A stretch of DNA of 64,000 nt. Source: Plectrocnemia conspersa (Eukaryota > Arthropoda > Insecta > Trichoptera > Polycentropodidae). A model generated the notes under the pieces. It made no database searches. It saw only the letters and a list, made by a program, of their open reading frames with translations, and was not told the origin of the DNA. Position 1 is the stretch's first letter. Each line of letters starts with the position of its first letter. Shown here piece by piece: positions 33,289 to 44,514 of this stretch. The stretch spans positions 558,001-622,000 of the forward strand of contig VTFK01000344.1 in NCBI GenBank assembly GCA_009617715.1, written 5' to 3'. The position numbers were made by a program, and so were the translations under genes.

Positions 33289-34030
33289 GTCTAAATCTAC
33301 AGTCAAGTAGTTCGGTTGCCATTTTGTTTGGGTGGAGTTTTATTGTCTCTGTATGTCGTGTTATTTCATCCTGATGAATTCTATGTTAAGGTCGTTATGT
33401 ATTACGCCATTAGAACATACCAGGGAGCGTCAAGTATCTTTCGTAGAACCTTATTTTGGAATCTCTGGATGATGGTAATAGTAGTAACACAGGCACTACT
33501 CTAAAGTCGAATTCCGTATGTCCATACTTGTTTGATAATTGACTTTTTCCAGTGTCATCTGAGATCTTCTTCCCATCATCCAGTGCATTTTTTAAAGTTG
33601 TTTCCTTTTAATAAAGATATGTTTCCCCCATGTGAGCCTTATATCCAGATATACTCCCAAGTATTTGACCTCTTCTTTTTGTTCTAATATTTGACTATTT
33701 AGCGAAACATTTGGGCAGGTCTATTTATTCAATGTGAACGTTACATGCGTTGATTTTGTCGTTTTTGCTTCCATTCTCCAAGTTTTCAACCATTGTTCGA
33801 TTCTGTGAAGGTTTCTCTGGAGGTTTTCTGACGCTTTCAATGGGTAATGATGAAAAGCGATCACAAATGTATCGTCCGCAAATGTCGCTATTGTTGCTGA
33901 ACCTATCTTTGTGAGATCAGCTGTATATATTAGGTCGAGTACCGGTCCCAATACACTTCCCTGTGGAACTCTGGATTTGATCGTGCACTCTATAGAGCAG
34001 ACCATCGTGTCAGACTTTGTCAAAAGCCTG
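33265..34030 (-). pseudogene. Jockey-type non-LTR retrotransposon, reverse transcriptase C-terminal half
   Basis: Open frame 34023-33721 reads SRVPQGSVLGPVLDLIYTAD, then IATFADDTFVIA, then LQRNLHRIEQWLKTWRMEA. The VPQGSVLGP motif and the catalytic FADD (motif C) are intact. In the family the segment between them is usually LYNIYTADLP, and here it is LDLIYTADL. After a stop the frame resumes with EVKYLGVYLDIRLTWGKH. Past further frame slips come QTSMDIRN, IIQRFQNKVLRKIL, DAPWYV and VIHNDLNIEFI, ending in MATELLD, so the known Jockey C-terminal order is complete. The 5' half of the RT and the whole endonuclease are absent, as in 5'-truncated LINE copies, although no poly-A tail is visible at the 3' end. 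Confidence 0.9.
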
Positions 34031-34069
34031 ACTGATATATATTAATGCAGCGGTGCATTACCTATAAAA

Positions 34070-34620
34070 ATATTCTTGCTACGCGGCTTGATAGTTGCAG
34101 ATTTTTGATAGCTTAAATAAACTGCACGTCATTAAAATGATCAAATTATTAATGTCAGAGATGTCAAAACTTAATAATAATATTTGATTTGCTTTAATCA
34201 AAAAATTTGAAATGTATTCTTAAATACAAAAAATATATTCGCTGCGCTGCTTGATAGTCGCAAATGGTTTTAAAAAATCTGACGTCATTCATGTGATCAA
34301 ATTATTTGTGTCAAAATCTTGCAAATGAATTCTAACATACAATAAATATTCTCGCTGCGCGGCTTTTTTGATCATAGATTTTTTTATGAATAAAGCATAG
34401 CTTAAATAAATCGCATGTCGTTCAAATGATTGAATTAATTATGTCAGAGACGTCCATACTTATCATGTGTTTTAATCAAAGATGGATAATGTATTCTCTG
34501 ATATAGAATAATAGAAAATATTCTTGGTGCGCTGCTTGATTGTCTCGTTTATATTTTTTATTAACAATGGCAGATCAATTAAATGATAAATTTAACTGTG
34601 TCAAAGACGTCCAAAACTTA
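34070..34620 (+). repeat. Irregular tandem repeat, four units of ~110-170 bp
   Basis: The motif TATTCTTGCTACGCGGCTTG recurs in varied form at about 34071, 34235, 34345 and 34519 (for example CGCTGCGCTGCTTGATAGTC). Each is followed by AAATGATCAAATTATTATG-like and GTCAGAGACGTCCAAACTTA-like words. Units are diverged and differ in length. They abut the upstream edge of the Jockey-type remnant. They may be a LINE 5' tandem promoter array or an independent minisatellite. Confidence 0.7.
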
Positions 34621-35805
34621 GTAATAATAATACAGGCTGTGTTCTGTATGTCATCGGTCGCGCGATTAAGCAAATGTTTGCAGAGAAACAAACAAAAATG
34701 ACACATTCACAAAAAAAAACGTATTTATGTAAAAACAGTCATCCGCGCGTCTATCGCGCAGAATGGAGGTCATCACATATTTTATCGATAGGCTGAGGTC
34801 GCGTAATCGCGCAAACGCAAAATCCTAATCGGCGAAACAGTGTGTTTGTGTGTTGGTGTGTTTGTCGCGTACGTGTGATATTTTTTTTTATGTAATTTGA
34901 TATATTTCTATTAATTTAACACGCGGCAAGGTCGCCGATGACGAAATAAGATATGCGCAAACAATTTGATACAAATGTTCAATTTATTCGCAATTACATT
35001 TTGAACAACTTTCTTTACCTAAAAATTGAGGTAATATTGTCTCATATTTAAGTAAATAGCCTTTCAATGAGAATAATAATTAACAAAACAAATATCTACA
35101 ATCATAATTTAATTTAATTATAATCAATAGCCTATAATCGCTTTACAAAAATATCATTTTCATTTTTAATGTTAAAATCGATATCAAAGTAGAACTCTAA
35201 TAAATGTAAAACTAGGTGAGGTCATGCGTTTGCCATATCAGATTATTTTGTGCGTTAGTTAATTTAAAACTTTAACCTATATTTACGAACTTCTGCTAAT
35301 ATAATAATAACACAAATATGTCGGTCGCATTTATTTATCTTCCAATCGTGTGCTCAAATTCGCAGTAAAATTAGGCAACTATGGAGATCTGTTTTATGTT
35401 GGAGGGTCGTTTATTAATAGCTGACCTGTCTACGAAATCGACCTAGAAAAAATGCCGATACGAAATAGGTAAACTCGATATTTGCACAATGGATTGCGCA
35501 AATTTATCATCCCGTATATAAATACGACAACAGATGGAAAGGACGGAAATTGCATCTTTATAAAAAGTGCCACGAAACGCACCTGTTTGCGGATGAAAAA
35601 AATAACGACTACCTGCCAAAATAAAATATTGATATAATACTACAATATTAAATTAGAATTATTTCATACAATTCGAATAATTTTGTAGATATATAATAGA
35701 GTTAATATTCAAAATTTATGGATAACGATGATTCAAATACCGATTAAACTTCCAAATTACCGATTAATTTTTTTTAAACTATTTATTCGTGAGCTTTTAA
35801 CCACA
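34621..35805. other. Mixed stretch, no gene seen
   Basis: 34650-34960 is CpG-containing (GTCGCGCGATTAAGC, CGCGTAATCGCGCAAACGC), and the rest is AT-rich. Four or so occurrences of the word CGCG..AATCGCGCA are reminiscent of clustered binding sites. No ORF. Confidence 0.35.
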
Positions 35806-35809
35806 CGCC

Positions 35810-36260
35810 TAAAAACAATACTCATGACTATTGTTTCTTCTAAAGAATTTCTCAAAAAAAAAAGTAAAACTCGTTAACAATAATTGCTAGTTTTAAGTCC
35901 GCCAAATTCACAGGTTCATTCAGCGCAGGTAGTTAAAAAAGGACAGGGATTTCCGATTAACACTCAGTAAACACTGTTTGACAATATACATTTTATGACC
36001 GACTCTAAGAATTACACATTTTGTTTAGAATTTTTCGAACATTTTCTGGTCAAAAAAAAATGAAGAATGCATGGATCAATGACTTAAGAATGATTATATT
36101 ATTAAGTTTTGGGCAAATATTCGCTCAATTGCTAAATAAAATAAGTATCAACGTTTGCATGTAAATTCTATATATGTATATATTAATCATACGATAAGAT
36201 GATATATTTTTTTACAAAATACAAGGAAAAATAACATGTGATGGAAAGTGATCGCTAATT
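35810..36260 (+). repeat. Family C dispersed repeat, longest copy
   Basis: Ordered motifs: TATTGTTTCTTCTAAAGAA, AGGTTCATTCAGCGCAGGTA, GTTAAAAAAGGACAGGGATT, CCGATTAACACTCAGTAAAC, TTTTATGACCGACTCTAAGA, GCATGGATCAATGACTTAAG, AATCATACGATAAG, AAATACAAGGAAAAATAACA. Copies lie at 24.15, 48.34 (inverted) and 5.98 kb (inverted). No common ORF and no obvious inverted ends. Confidence 0.65.
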
Positions 36261-36404
36261 AAGCATGCATTAATTATTTTAGTCAGAATATTAAGAATAT
36301 CTCCAATATAATTTGAAATAGATTATTAATGTAATAATTATGTTCTCGTGTGTTTTAATACTTGTTTGACCATTTTTCACGTTCGTTTATATTTAACTAG
36401 CTTT

Positions 36405-36595
36405 GTTTCACCCGAAATATAATAGATTCAAACGCATTTTTTATACTTTACAATTAATTTTATTTATCCTGTTATCACAAATTTATTTAAATATTTTTTG
36501 TCACCTATTTTTACGTATTTCAGTAGCGCGTAAACGGTCGTCTGCACGTCGCTGTTCAGCTCAACTTTTAACTTAAGAGTTGACACAGTTGACCC
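36405..36595 (+). repeat. Repeat E, copy 1
   Basis: Matches the reverse complement of 61920-62105: AGATTCAAACGCATTTTTTA, ACGTATTTCAGTAGCGCG, TCGCTGTTCAGCTCAACTTT and TAACTT. The best-conserved part is TGTCGCTGTTCAGCTCAAC. Class unknown. Confidence 0.6.
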
Positions 36596-36599
36596 AGAA

Positions 36600-37030
36600 T
36601 GGCAGGCAGAATGATAATGTCATGTCACTACTATTCACCGTTTGGGAGGAGTTCTTGTGAAATACAGTAACGTGTAATATATATATTATTAACAATAATA
36701 TAATGTAAACGCATTAATATTGATCCAAATTGTTGTAAATGAAATCAGTAAAAATATTCTCCATATACAAAAATATACATGTAATTTTATAAATAAATAC
36801 TGTATATAACATATATATTCATGTATATATGTATATTTCCCGATAATTTTCGAGAAATTTGAATTAAATTCTGTTTTGAAAACACTAGCTAAATCGAATG
36901 GCATCCTTAGTTTATTATTAGATGGTCGCCCATTAGTGGCCACCTGGAAGTTACGCATTCACCGCATCTAAATACGCGGCCAAATTCATTACCCGATTCT
37001 CGGATATTTTTCCTCAAATTAACCGGGTAC
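36600..37030. other. AT-rich stretch, no gene seen
   Basis: A minus frame at 36689-36958 is Ile/Tyr-rich and not convincing. Nothing else. Confidence 0.4.
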
Positions 37031-37036
37031 CCGGTT

Positions 37037-37215
37037 CTGTTTAGAATCCACGTCACAAGCAATAAAACCATGCCGTCGCCATTGCAGTGAGAACACTCGT
37101 TTATCCAGCGTGCATAAGACTTTTTATAACAATATTACGACTTATAATAAGTGAGAATCGATTTAAGCATATCTAAACTGAATTTTGACCGATTGGAGAG
37201 CGTAAAAAAATATAT
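37037..37215 (+). repeat. Family A repeat
   Basis: Contains ATCCACGTCACAAGCAATAA, GCCGTCGCCATTGCAGTGAG, ACTCGTTTATCCAGCGTGCA, TAATAAGTGAGAATCGATTT and CTAAACTGAATTTTGACCG. It gives one of the best views of the region between two cores. Confidence 0.7.
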
Positions 37216-38195
37216 TGTTGACAGCAAAAATGTGTTTCTACTATGAGTCAAATAATTAACAGAAACTTTATGAAGTGTCGACCATTATCAACTCTCGCGC
37301 ATGATAAACTTGAAAGCATCAGAAAATGCAGAATTTGCTTTTTTCATATTAGCAAAAGTGAATAGTAAATATTTTTTATTACTTTTTAAACGATTATTAA
37401 CATTCGTTATATTATCAAATAATTTATTCTGTGTAGTTGGTATCAAAATTGCATTGAAATATTAAAAAAAAAATCTGTTCACATCTCGTGTTAGCGGTGC
37501 TAACCACCAACCGATGGATAACGAGTGAGTAAGGCTCTTAACGATCATAAATCACTGGCGGTAAATAATAGCAGTATACTTAATTATGGTTTTTTGTACT
37601 ACCGTCCCCCGAGTATGCCGTATATATATTTTTTGCAAATACTCACTTTTTTTTAAACGGCAAATGTTTGAAGATACCGAAACGAAATGTGTCATAAAAT
37701 TTAGTTTGTGAAACAATACTTTCGTACTATTAAATAAGGATTTTCTTTTTGATACACAGCTTTCACTGCTCACTTAATCTCGCGAAATAGATTAGCTGGA
37801 GAACATTGCATCTTAAAAATTATATTGAAATTAATCTTAAATAATATATTGAAATTAAAATCCGGTACTCGGATCGGAAGCCCTAGATGTAGTAGAGGCG
37901 GAGCTAAACAATATTGATATTGGTCCTAAATTAGCCTTTTTACACACCCACTCACGGACTAATATACAACTCAATCAAATATTATGCCAAGATGATGGTA
38001 CAAAATATTATTCATTCGTACAGAACTTCAAAAAAATTTATCACACATAAATATTTTTTATTAAATTATTATTGTAACAATTATAAAATGTATCATTGGT
38101 AGCGACCCTACTTTTACAGTGCAATTATTTTAAAATGCGATTTCTAATATGTACTTATAAATAACAAGAGCAGTTATCCATCGGCCGGGCCCTTG
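37216..38195. other. AT-rich stretch with a weak Family C scrap
   Basis: 37655-37705 (AACGGCAAATGTTTGAAG, CGAAACGAAATGTGTCATAA) resembles Family C in the orientation of the 5.98-kb copy. No gene. Confidence 0.4.
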
Positions 38196-39120
38196 ATATT
38201 ACTATTAGCGAATTGAAATCGCAATAGACCTTTCAGATAACGAGAGAGGCGAGTGCAGTCAGTCGGTCGAGTGAGAGTTTCGACTTGGAAATTTAGTGAA
38301 AGTGTAATAAATGCACTCGAAACGATATCGCCTGTCAAATGTACTACAGCAAGCAGTTGCGCTTTATAAAGAGAGATGCATCTGAGAACTGATTCGATGA
38401 AATCGATCGGTTAATAATCACCGACCCTGAACAATAGGAATAGGGCATGCTATTCACACATCATCTACATCAAAATAAAATGAGCGATTCGACCTCGTAT
38501 TTAATCGGATTCGCCGATAAGAGCCCAAAGAGAAAAATCAACATTGATATATATCTCAATGCTCCGATTGCATCTGAATATGGATCAAACAAATACTTAC
38601 GCCCTACTTTCTATTATATTCAAATATACGCGTCGCCCGGAAAAATCCGTCAAAAATACTGTTTATCACTGCTCTATCTCTGTATAGTGTCTGTTGTTAG
38701 ATAATAGTGTCTGCGCGATACGGCAAATCGAGCGTGCGTAATAATAAAAGCGGAAAAGTGAGAGTGGCAACTGACGCAAATCGGATCCGCACAATAATAC
38801 AGTCGGCGACTATTTATTGTTTATCGCGTTATTATTATTGTGGAGCACAACAATAAGGTGAGCCGTTTGTATGTAAAAATCAAAATCATGACATAACGTT
38901 GCGTCCGATCGAAATTTAGAAATCGGACGAACGCAACAATTGGAAAGTGTCAGAGAATTGGTGGTAGACAATCGCCGATTCTGCTGGCTGAGGTAACTGG
39001 AGTGGCGAGATTTAGCGCAAATCGCCGTTAAAAGTACATTGAGTACACACGTTAGACTTTTATACCAGACCGCATGGCGGAGAAGATATATATCTGTAAT
39101 GCTCTGGTCGAAGAATGATC
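38196..39120. promoter_or_regulatory. GC-richer island 11, promoter candidate
   Basis: GAGTGCAGTCAGTCGGTCGA near 38252 contains a consensus-like arthropod initiator (TCAGTC), followed by purine-rich, balanced sequence that could be a 5' UTR. An ATG-led 85-codon plus frame at 38447-38704 (MLFTHHLHQNKMSDSTSYLI, then GFADKSPKRKINIDIYLNAP) lies about 190 bases downstream. I do not recognise it, and its codons are AT-biased toward the end. TATTGTTTATCGCGTTATTATTATTGTGG near 38815 is AT-rich. Confidence 0.3.
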
Positions 39121-39219
39121 TGAGAATGAGGCTTTTGGAGATTTATATTATTTTTCAAGCGGCACAAGTATACTAAACAGAGGCAACAATAGTGATTAAA
39201 AAGTGCACCGAGTACATAA

Positions 39220-39255
39220 AGACTACAGGCGGTCCTGGATTCGTGATACATAACT
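39220..39255 (+). mobile_element. Possible isolated Tigger-like terminus
   Basis: TACAGGCGGTCCTGGATTCG resembles TACAGGCGGTCC-type ends of Tigger-like elements (compare CAGGCGGCCCTCGAC at 6159 and 31723). No partner end was found downstream. Confidence 0.3.
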
Positions 39256-39359
39256 ATTGAAATGCTCCCAGAAACCAGTACCATCTGTCTTTCGATGAAC
39301 ACGGTAATTTTTTGCGCGATTTTGCAGTAACATGGTGAAGAATAAAATATAAAACAATA

Positions 39360-39590
39360 ACAACTATTAAAGAATTGCTTGTTGATCACGAAATAGACGA
39401 AGAACAAATAATTATTTTAATTGATCAAAAAATGGACGAAGAGGAATTAACATATTTGCAAAAACAGTGTTTATTGACGGGTACTAAATTAAAAAATATC
39501 CCTAGAGCGTTACTACAAATGAACACCATATATGCAGATCTTGTGATAACGATGTTGATATTTAACCAATTATATAGAAAATTCGGTTAA
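39360..39590 (+). pseudogene. Short frame with a SAM-domain-like helix pattern, probably a gene remnant
   Basis: The frame (TIKELLVDHEIDEEQIIILI, then KMDEEELTYLQKQ, then GTKLKNIPRALLQ) recalls the HEIDEExLLLL..EdLKxLgI..GxRLKL pattern of SAM-like domains found in several insect multicopy proteins. There is no ATG before residue 20 and no intron signals were found. It may be a decayed piece of a multicopy gene or a chance frame. The call is tentative. Confidence 0.25.
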
Positions 39591-39859
39591 TTTGGTGGAT
39601 GATTACTTATAAATATATTTTTAATAGTGTGCTGACGATTCTTTGTTTCACAATTACGTTTTTTCAGATTTACGCGATTTTTCATTGCACTTCACTTAGG
39701 TTCACTGATCAAGACAAATTATGCCCTAGGAAAAATAGGCAAAATGATAGTAGTTAATGGACCTGACGCATAAATTATGAGCGGATATTGGAGTTCTCAA
39801 TAGAATATTCGAATGTTTTCAACTAATGAATATTCGTAAAGTATTCGTTTATACTATAT

Positions 39860-40025
39860 CTAATAAAATTTTAAAAACAGAATGAAACGATTTATATACT
39901 TGAGCAAAACAGGTAGTTATTTTTTCTCTCAATATACCCGAGTGACTAGTATGGCTTCAAAATTCATGGTCCTTTAAGCGCATTTATTGTGATTCGAAAT
40001 GCGAGACAATGAGAAGCTTCTCAAC
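39860..40025 (+). repeat. Repeat F, copy 1
   Basis: Shares ordered words with 44515-44670: AGAATGAAACGATTTATATA, TTGAGCAA, TTTTTTCTCTCAATATACCC, GAGTGACTAGT, AAATTCATGGTCCTTTAAGC, GCATTTATTGTGATTCGAA, ATGCGAGACAATGAGAAGCT. Same orientation, about 155 bases, 4.6 kb apart. Confidence 0.65.
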
Positions 40026-40039
40026 AAAAAAAATTGATT

Positions 40040-40225
40040 GTTACCACTGCGACGGCACGATTTTATTACTTTTGACGTGGATTTTTGACTTCTGAGAAGC
40101 GATAGTTGTTTTTTACGCTCTCCACTGGTCAAAATTCGGTTTAGATGTTTTATTCAATTTTCACTCGTAATATTGTTATAAAAAGTCTTAATATAAACGC
40201 TTGATAATCGGGCGTTTTCACCTGG
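40040..40225 (-). repeat. Family A repeat
   Basis: Contains CCACTGCGACGGCACGATT, TTACTTTTGACGTGGATTTT, GACTTCTGAGAAGCGATAGT, ACGCTCTCCACTGGTCAAAA, TTCGGTTTAGATG and CGCTTGATAATCGGGCGTTT. It directly follows repeat F. Confidence 0.7.
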
Positions 40226-40469
40226 ACTAGAAATTCACTATAAACCAACACTGAGCAGCAAATAAAACACGACTAATTATCAGGTAAATATTACGAGTAC
40301 ATATTTTTAATGCCTAATTAAAAAATCGCATAAAATATGGTTTCAGAAAATATGTCGCAACGGTGGGTGATTTTTATTTTTATTTGGACCATAAAAAGGG
40401 TTAACTCGTACCTATTATTATTTATTTAATAAATTATATTACGATGTTAAAAATATATAAAATGCCATT

Positions 40470-40745
40470 TTTGTTATGAGGCCTGGAATCCGGGTTAGCT
40501 CTCGGCGTCTCTTTCTCTGCCTACCCTATTGCTGATTCGAGACAGCTCTAGCGACTCATATATGAGAATGTTGGTGGGCCAATTGCATTGCCTCTTGAAC
40601 ACATCCACGAAATATGAACGTCTTAAAAATGAAAGCTGCCAACTTTTAGCGATCGTTAACAAAGAAGTAATGAGGCCCGAAATCATTGTTTTAACAGGGC
40701 CCGGGTTCGATCAGCGGCCCTGGACAGATCACTGAGATGAAATTC
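40470..40745. other. GC-balanced block, unknown
   Basis: Frames are open on both strands (40495-40686 minus, 40529-40735 plus). It ends with GGGCCCGGGTTCGATCAGCG near 40697, which resembles the B-box of tRNA-derived elements, but no tRNA fold or A-box was found. It may be a SINE or the 3' part of a LINE, or host DNA. Confidence 0.25.
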
Positions 40746-40849
40746 AATAATTTTAATAATAAAACAAAAATCCACAATTTAATCACATGAAGTGCATTGA
40801 ATTAAAAAATGGCATATCTTGTAGATATTTTTGCGTATTTTAATGAACC

Positions 40850-41165
40850 TAATGCTTGAACTATACTCTCTAGAAGTTGGCCAAAGACAGAGAATATAGT
40901 GGGTTACTTCGGTCGAGTTCGGTTCTGCCTGCTCTGAAACCTCTCGGAAGTGGTCCGAGTGATTTGATTTTAGTAAAGTGGGGGTAATTCAGTCGACTTG
41001 GCCAGCTTCGATCGCTTCCGAACATTGTCGGCATATTTTCCGAGTCAAAGGGACCGAAGTCGGAGCTGCTCTTTCGAGCGCGAGCGTTGAGATACTTCCC
41101 CTTTCGCTCTCTCGCGTGTTAAGTGACGAGAGTGAGAGAGATAATGATATGGTGTCCTGGTAAAA
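40850..41165 (+). repeat. Repeat D, copy 1 (inverted partner at 54.95-55.29 kb)
   Basis: About 315 bases shared with the reverse complement of 54945-55285: TAATGCTTGAAC, AAGTTGGCCAAAGACAGAGA, TTACTTCGGTCGAGTTCGGT, CTCTCGGAAGT, TGGCCAGCTTCGA, CGGAGCTG, TTTCGAGCGCGAGCG, TGAGATACTT, CCCCTTTCGCTCTCTCGCGT, GTTAAGTGACGAGAGTGAGA. The last 70 bases are nearly identical. Strikingly GC- and CpG-rich for a repeat in this sequence. The short frame at 40978-41163 is not conserved in the partner. Confidence 0.85.
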
Positions 41166-42650
41166 AAAAAAATCCTCATGGATTCAAAATCCTATAATAG
41201 TGTAATACCTCTCAATTGCTAGTTAAAGAATTGAACATTACATTATTATATTCCTTAATATAAATAACATATTCTAAAGTTTATATTATGCATTTTTTGC
41301 TTCAAATTATAATATCTATGACAATACTATAATATTTACAAATATTAATACCTAAATGGCACATGCACTATATAAATTATAAACGTATTTCAATCAACAC
41401 TCTTATCTAGTTCGACTGTTAGTTATTATGCGTTTAATCATCGTAAAGAAACGGAGGTCAACATGAAGATCAACCCATTTTGTTGACACCGTACACGTGG
41501 CTCTATTTCTATTACTAATTCGCGTAAAAGCACAATACAATGTCGTGAAATTGTTAAAGTACTTGTTTCAAATTAAATATATTCACACACTTCACGTTAA
41601 TACAAATGTTTGCATTGAACCGATTTTGGGCAACGACGGGTTATATTTATTTACTCTGACCCTTCTCGGGTCGCTTCTCTCTCCTCGCCCAACCCATCCG
41701 GTAAATTACACAAATTTCATCAATATTGTATGAGCTCAAACTTGCCGGAAACGGACGACATATCTATGGCACGTAATGTTTAAAATATTGCAAAATATTT
41801 ACATTTCAAAATACACTTTAAAAATAACGTTATCACTGTTATTAAATCGCTATCGTTCAAAAAGACCTTCGGCGACTCGCAGATATCTATCTGTATCTAT
41901 TACAAACTACGGACTTCGCCGATTCTCGACGAAACGTCAAGAAATAGATTCACTTTTAACTAAATTTATTATTAAAAGCGTAAATAGCGGCTCGGAAACG
42001 GCGACCTTGAGAGGGTATTAGACGATAAGAGTTCAACTGATTATATTAATTAATGTACATATCCGTCAGATAGAATATAGGAAAACAAATTAATTTGTTC
42101 TGTCATGTGAAAGGTCATGCCTTAATGTGAATTTGAACTGTTGTTATTATCGCAATAATTTAACTTGAGACGGTTAATCGAGCGATTAATTTGACCTCGC
42201 CTTATCAGTGCATGACATATTATCAAACAAATCTCAATATGTTTTATTTATAATAAATACTTGGTCGTATTCTCAGGCAATAATTAAACGTAATCCAGTT
42301 AAGCATTGTTGTTTGAAGATAGCCTAAATACAGTATTTCAGGCCGTTCAAATGATATACCAAATTGACCCCTCGTAGTGAAATCAGAAACTATTTTAAAA
42401 TAATAATGTCGAGGTTATATGTTTCAATTCTAAATATTTGTATTACATACAGCTGTAGCTCAATGAGCTGAACAGGGGTAATTCAATTTATATTCATAAC
42501 ATGCAAAAAATATAATTAAAATAAGATTCAGAATCAATGATCATTAGAAAATTTCTCTTGAACTGGTCAGGATATTTTTCATTTATATTAAACTTTTTTA
42601 TTCTGTAAGACCTGTAATGCCAAGTCAGATTAAGTCGATCTGTCTGTCTA
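41166..42650. other. AT-rich stretch, no gene seen
   Basis: Short frames at 41497-41733 and 41776-42021 are not ATG-led or not recognisable. CAGCTGTAGCTCAATGAGCTGAAC near 42451 is a small palindromic patch. Confidence 0.4.
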
Positions 42651-43130
42651 TTGTGCAGACTTTTTTTTCTGATTTCGTTAACCCGTTAAATGCGTCCACG
42701 CGGCGTTTTCGTTTTTCGGTCGTAGATCGGAAAAACGAACGGAGAAAAAACAGCAGAGACGCCAGATGACACTAATCGAGCGTAAGTGCGAGAGCCGAGA
42801 GAAAACCGGGTCATATAAAATATTTTGTACAACCGCTGAGTGAGAGAAAGAGAGAACTCCACGCAACTGGTGGAGCTCTCTTGTGTGATGCAACGCGTGC
42901 GTTGTTAAATAAGCGTTTGAGAACAAGGGGTCACCATCGAACGTTTTGGGTCTTGCGAGAGACCCTTTCGATTACCAGAAAAGTTGCACAACGTGAGAAC
43001 CATCAGGTGTTTATCACAATGCAAGATGACGGGTCCAAAATTTAAATTAGAAACTTAATAACACACTACTCACATAAAGGACAACGGGATCGATGGACGT
43101 GCATTTGCTACTTACAGTTTGAGAAGCGCT
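42651..43130. other. GC-richer island 12
   Basis: An 82-codon minus frame at 42678-42926 is Ser/His/Arg-rich, and the plus strand shows GAGAGAAAGAGAGAACTCC and GAGCTCTC palindromes. Probably regulatory. No gene recognised. Confidence 0.3.
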
Positions 43131-44514
43131 GCAGTATCTGTAAAAAATAAAATAAACAGTATTAAAAACATGATGTTTTAAATTAAAATAAATAATGCGT
43201 CATATTAATAACAATAAAAAAAACACCCATATTGAATGCTCAGGTGCAATTTAGGATCCTGAGCGAAATATAAAATAAAGAACCATACCCGAAAGCGATA
43301 TTTTTACTTTAATTTATTTATTTCGAGTTGTAGCTCAGCATTGTAAGCAGCTGGATACGAATCACTAATATTATTTTCTATTGTTATTATGTTTTTCCCT
43401 AACGACTGTAAATATTATATATTTGAAACAGTTTCCACATGCATTTATTTATTTTTAAATATAACCAGTACTTAGACGAACTATGTATTTTAAAAAAGTC
43501 GATGTTATTAATTATTATAATTTATGGAGATACCTTTGATAATCAATTTCAATAGCAAACGCGTTTTCATGCATAGTTTCTCTATTTTAAATGTCTAGAA
43601 GTAAATTTATATTTTTTATATTTTAAGTGTGATTTATATTTTTTCTTGAAAAATCGACTGAAACATATGTATTTCATCAGCTGCACTAATTAAGAGATTT
43701 ATATATATACGCAGAAAGAGAGAGAGAAACATCATTATCGTTAGGTCGGCGCTCCAGAAAACAAACGTTTCGAGATGACAGAAAATAATCAATAAACTAA
43801 AGAAAGTTACGAAACTGTTGTTCGAAAATTAATATTAAATTTAAATATAATAATAAATTAAAAAATCTCAAATTTTTAATTATATTTTTCCTCAATGGTC
43901 ATTCAAGTGTTAAACTCAAAAGAAGATTATATTTTTTTATTTATAAACCTCCTGTTAAAGAAATATCTATTGTGTTTAACACAATTAAAAATATTTTAAA
44001 ATAATTACATTAGGCACTTATTTGTTAATCTTTAACGGAGAAATCATTGTACACGAATAAAAGTAAATATCAGCTTTCGAGTTGGATATGATGAAAATTG
44101 TAAATATTACACCATTAATACTGATATTTAACACAATATAGAAATGTTCTGTATCACATTCTGTAACATGTGAGAAGACGTGTCTTTAATTTATTACATA
44201 TTTAATATATTATACATATGTTTAAATCCTTTATGTGCCAAAATAAATACGACCATAATTCCAGTCATTATTATTAAAAAATACAAAGGCACAAGTTGCT
44301 TGCGACAGCCCTGATGACGTTGAAAAGTTCAAATTTCGTCATTTTATGAATGCTATATATAGAGTGGTGGTAGTTTAAATCATTTTTCAATGACTTTATA
44401 TACCTTAAAGCCTTGTAATATCATTTCAAAGCATAAATGGGAGTTTTTGCGAGAGCTTCGTTGGAAGCTCGCCAGATTTTCAATTATATGAAGATTCGAA
44501 TAAGTGATCGAATC
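43131..44514. other. AT-rich stretch, no gene seen
   Basis: Contains a short GA microsatellite near 43712-43727. No ORF or repeat recognised. Confidence 0.45.

Noticed and set aside
34070..34620. CRISPR-like array
   Set aside because: Repeats are irregular in length and sequence and there are no constant short repeats with unique spacers. The context is eukaryotic.
40690..40735. tRNA-like B-box (GGGTTCGATC)
   Set aside because: No A-box at the right spacing, no cloverleaf, and no CCA-proximal acceptor pairing could be found.
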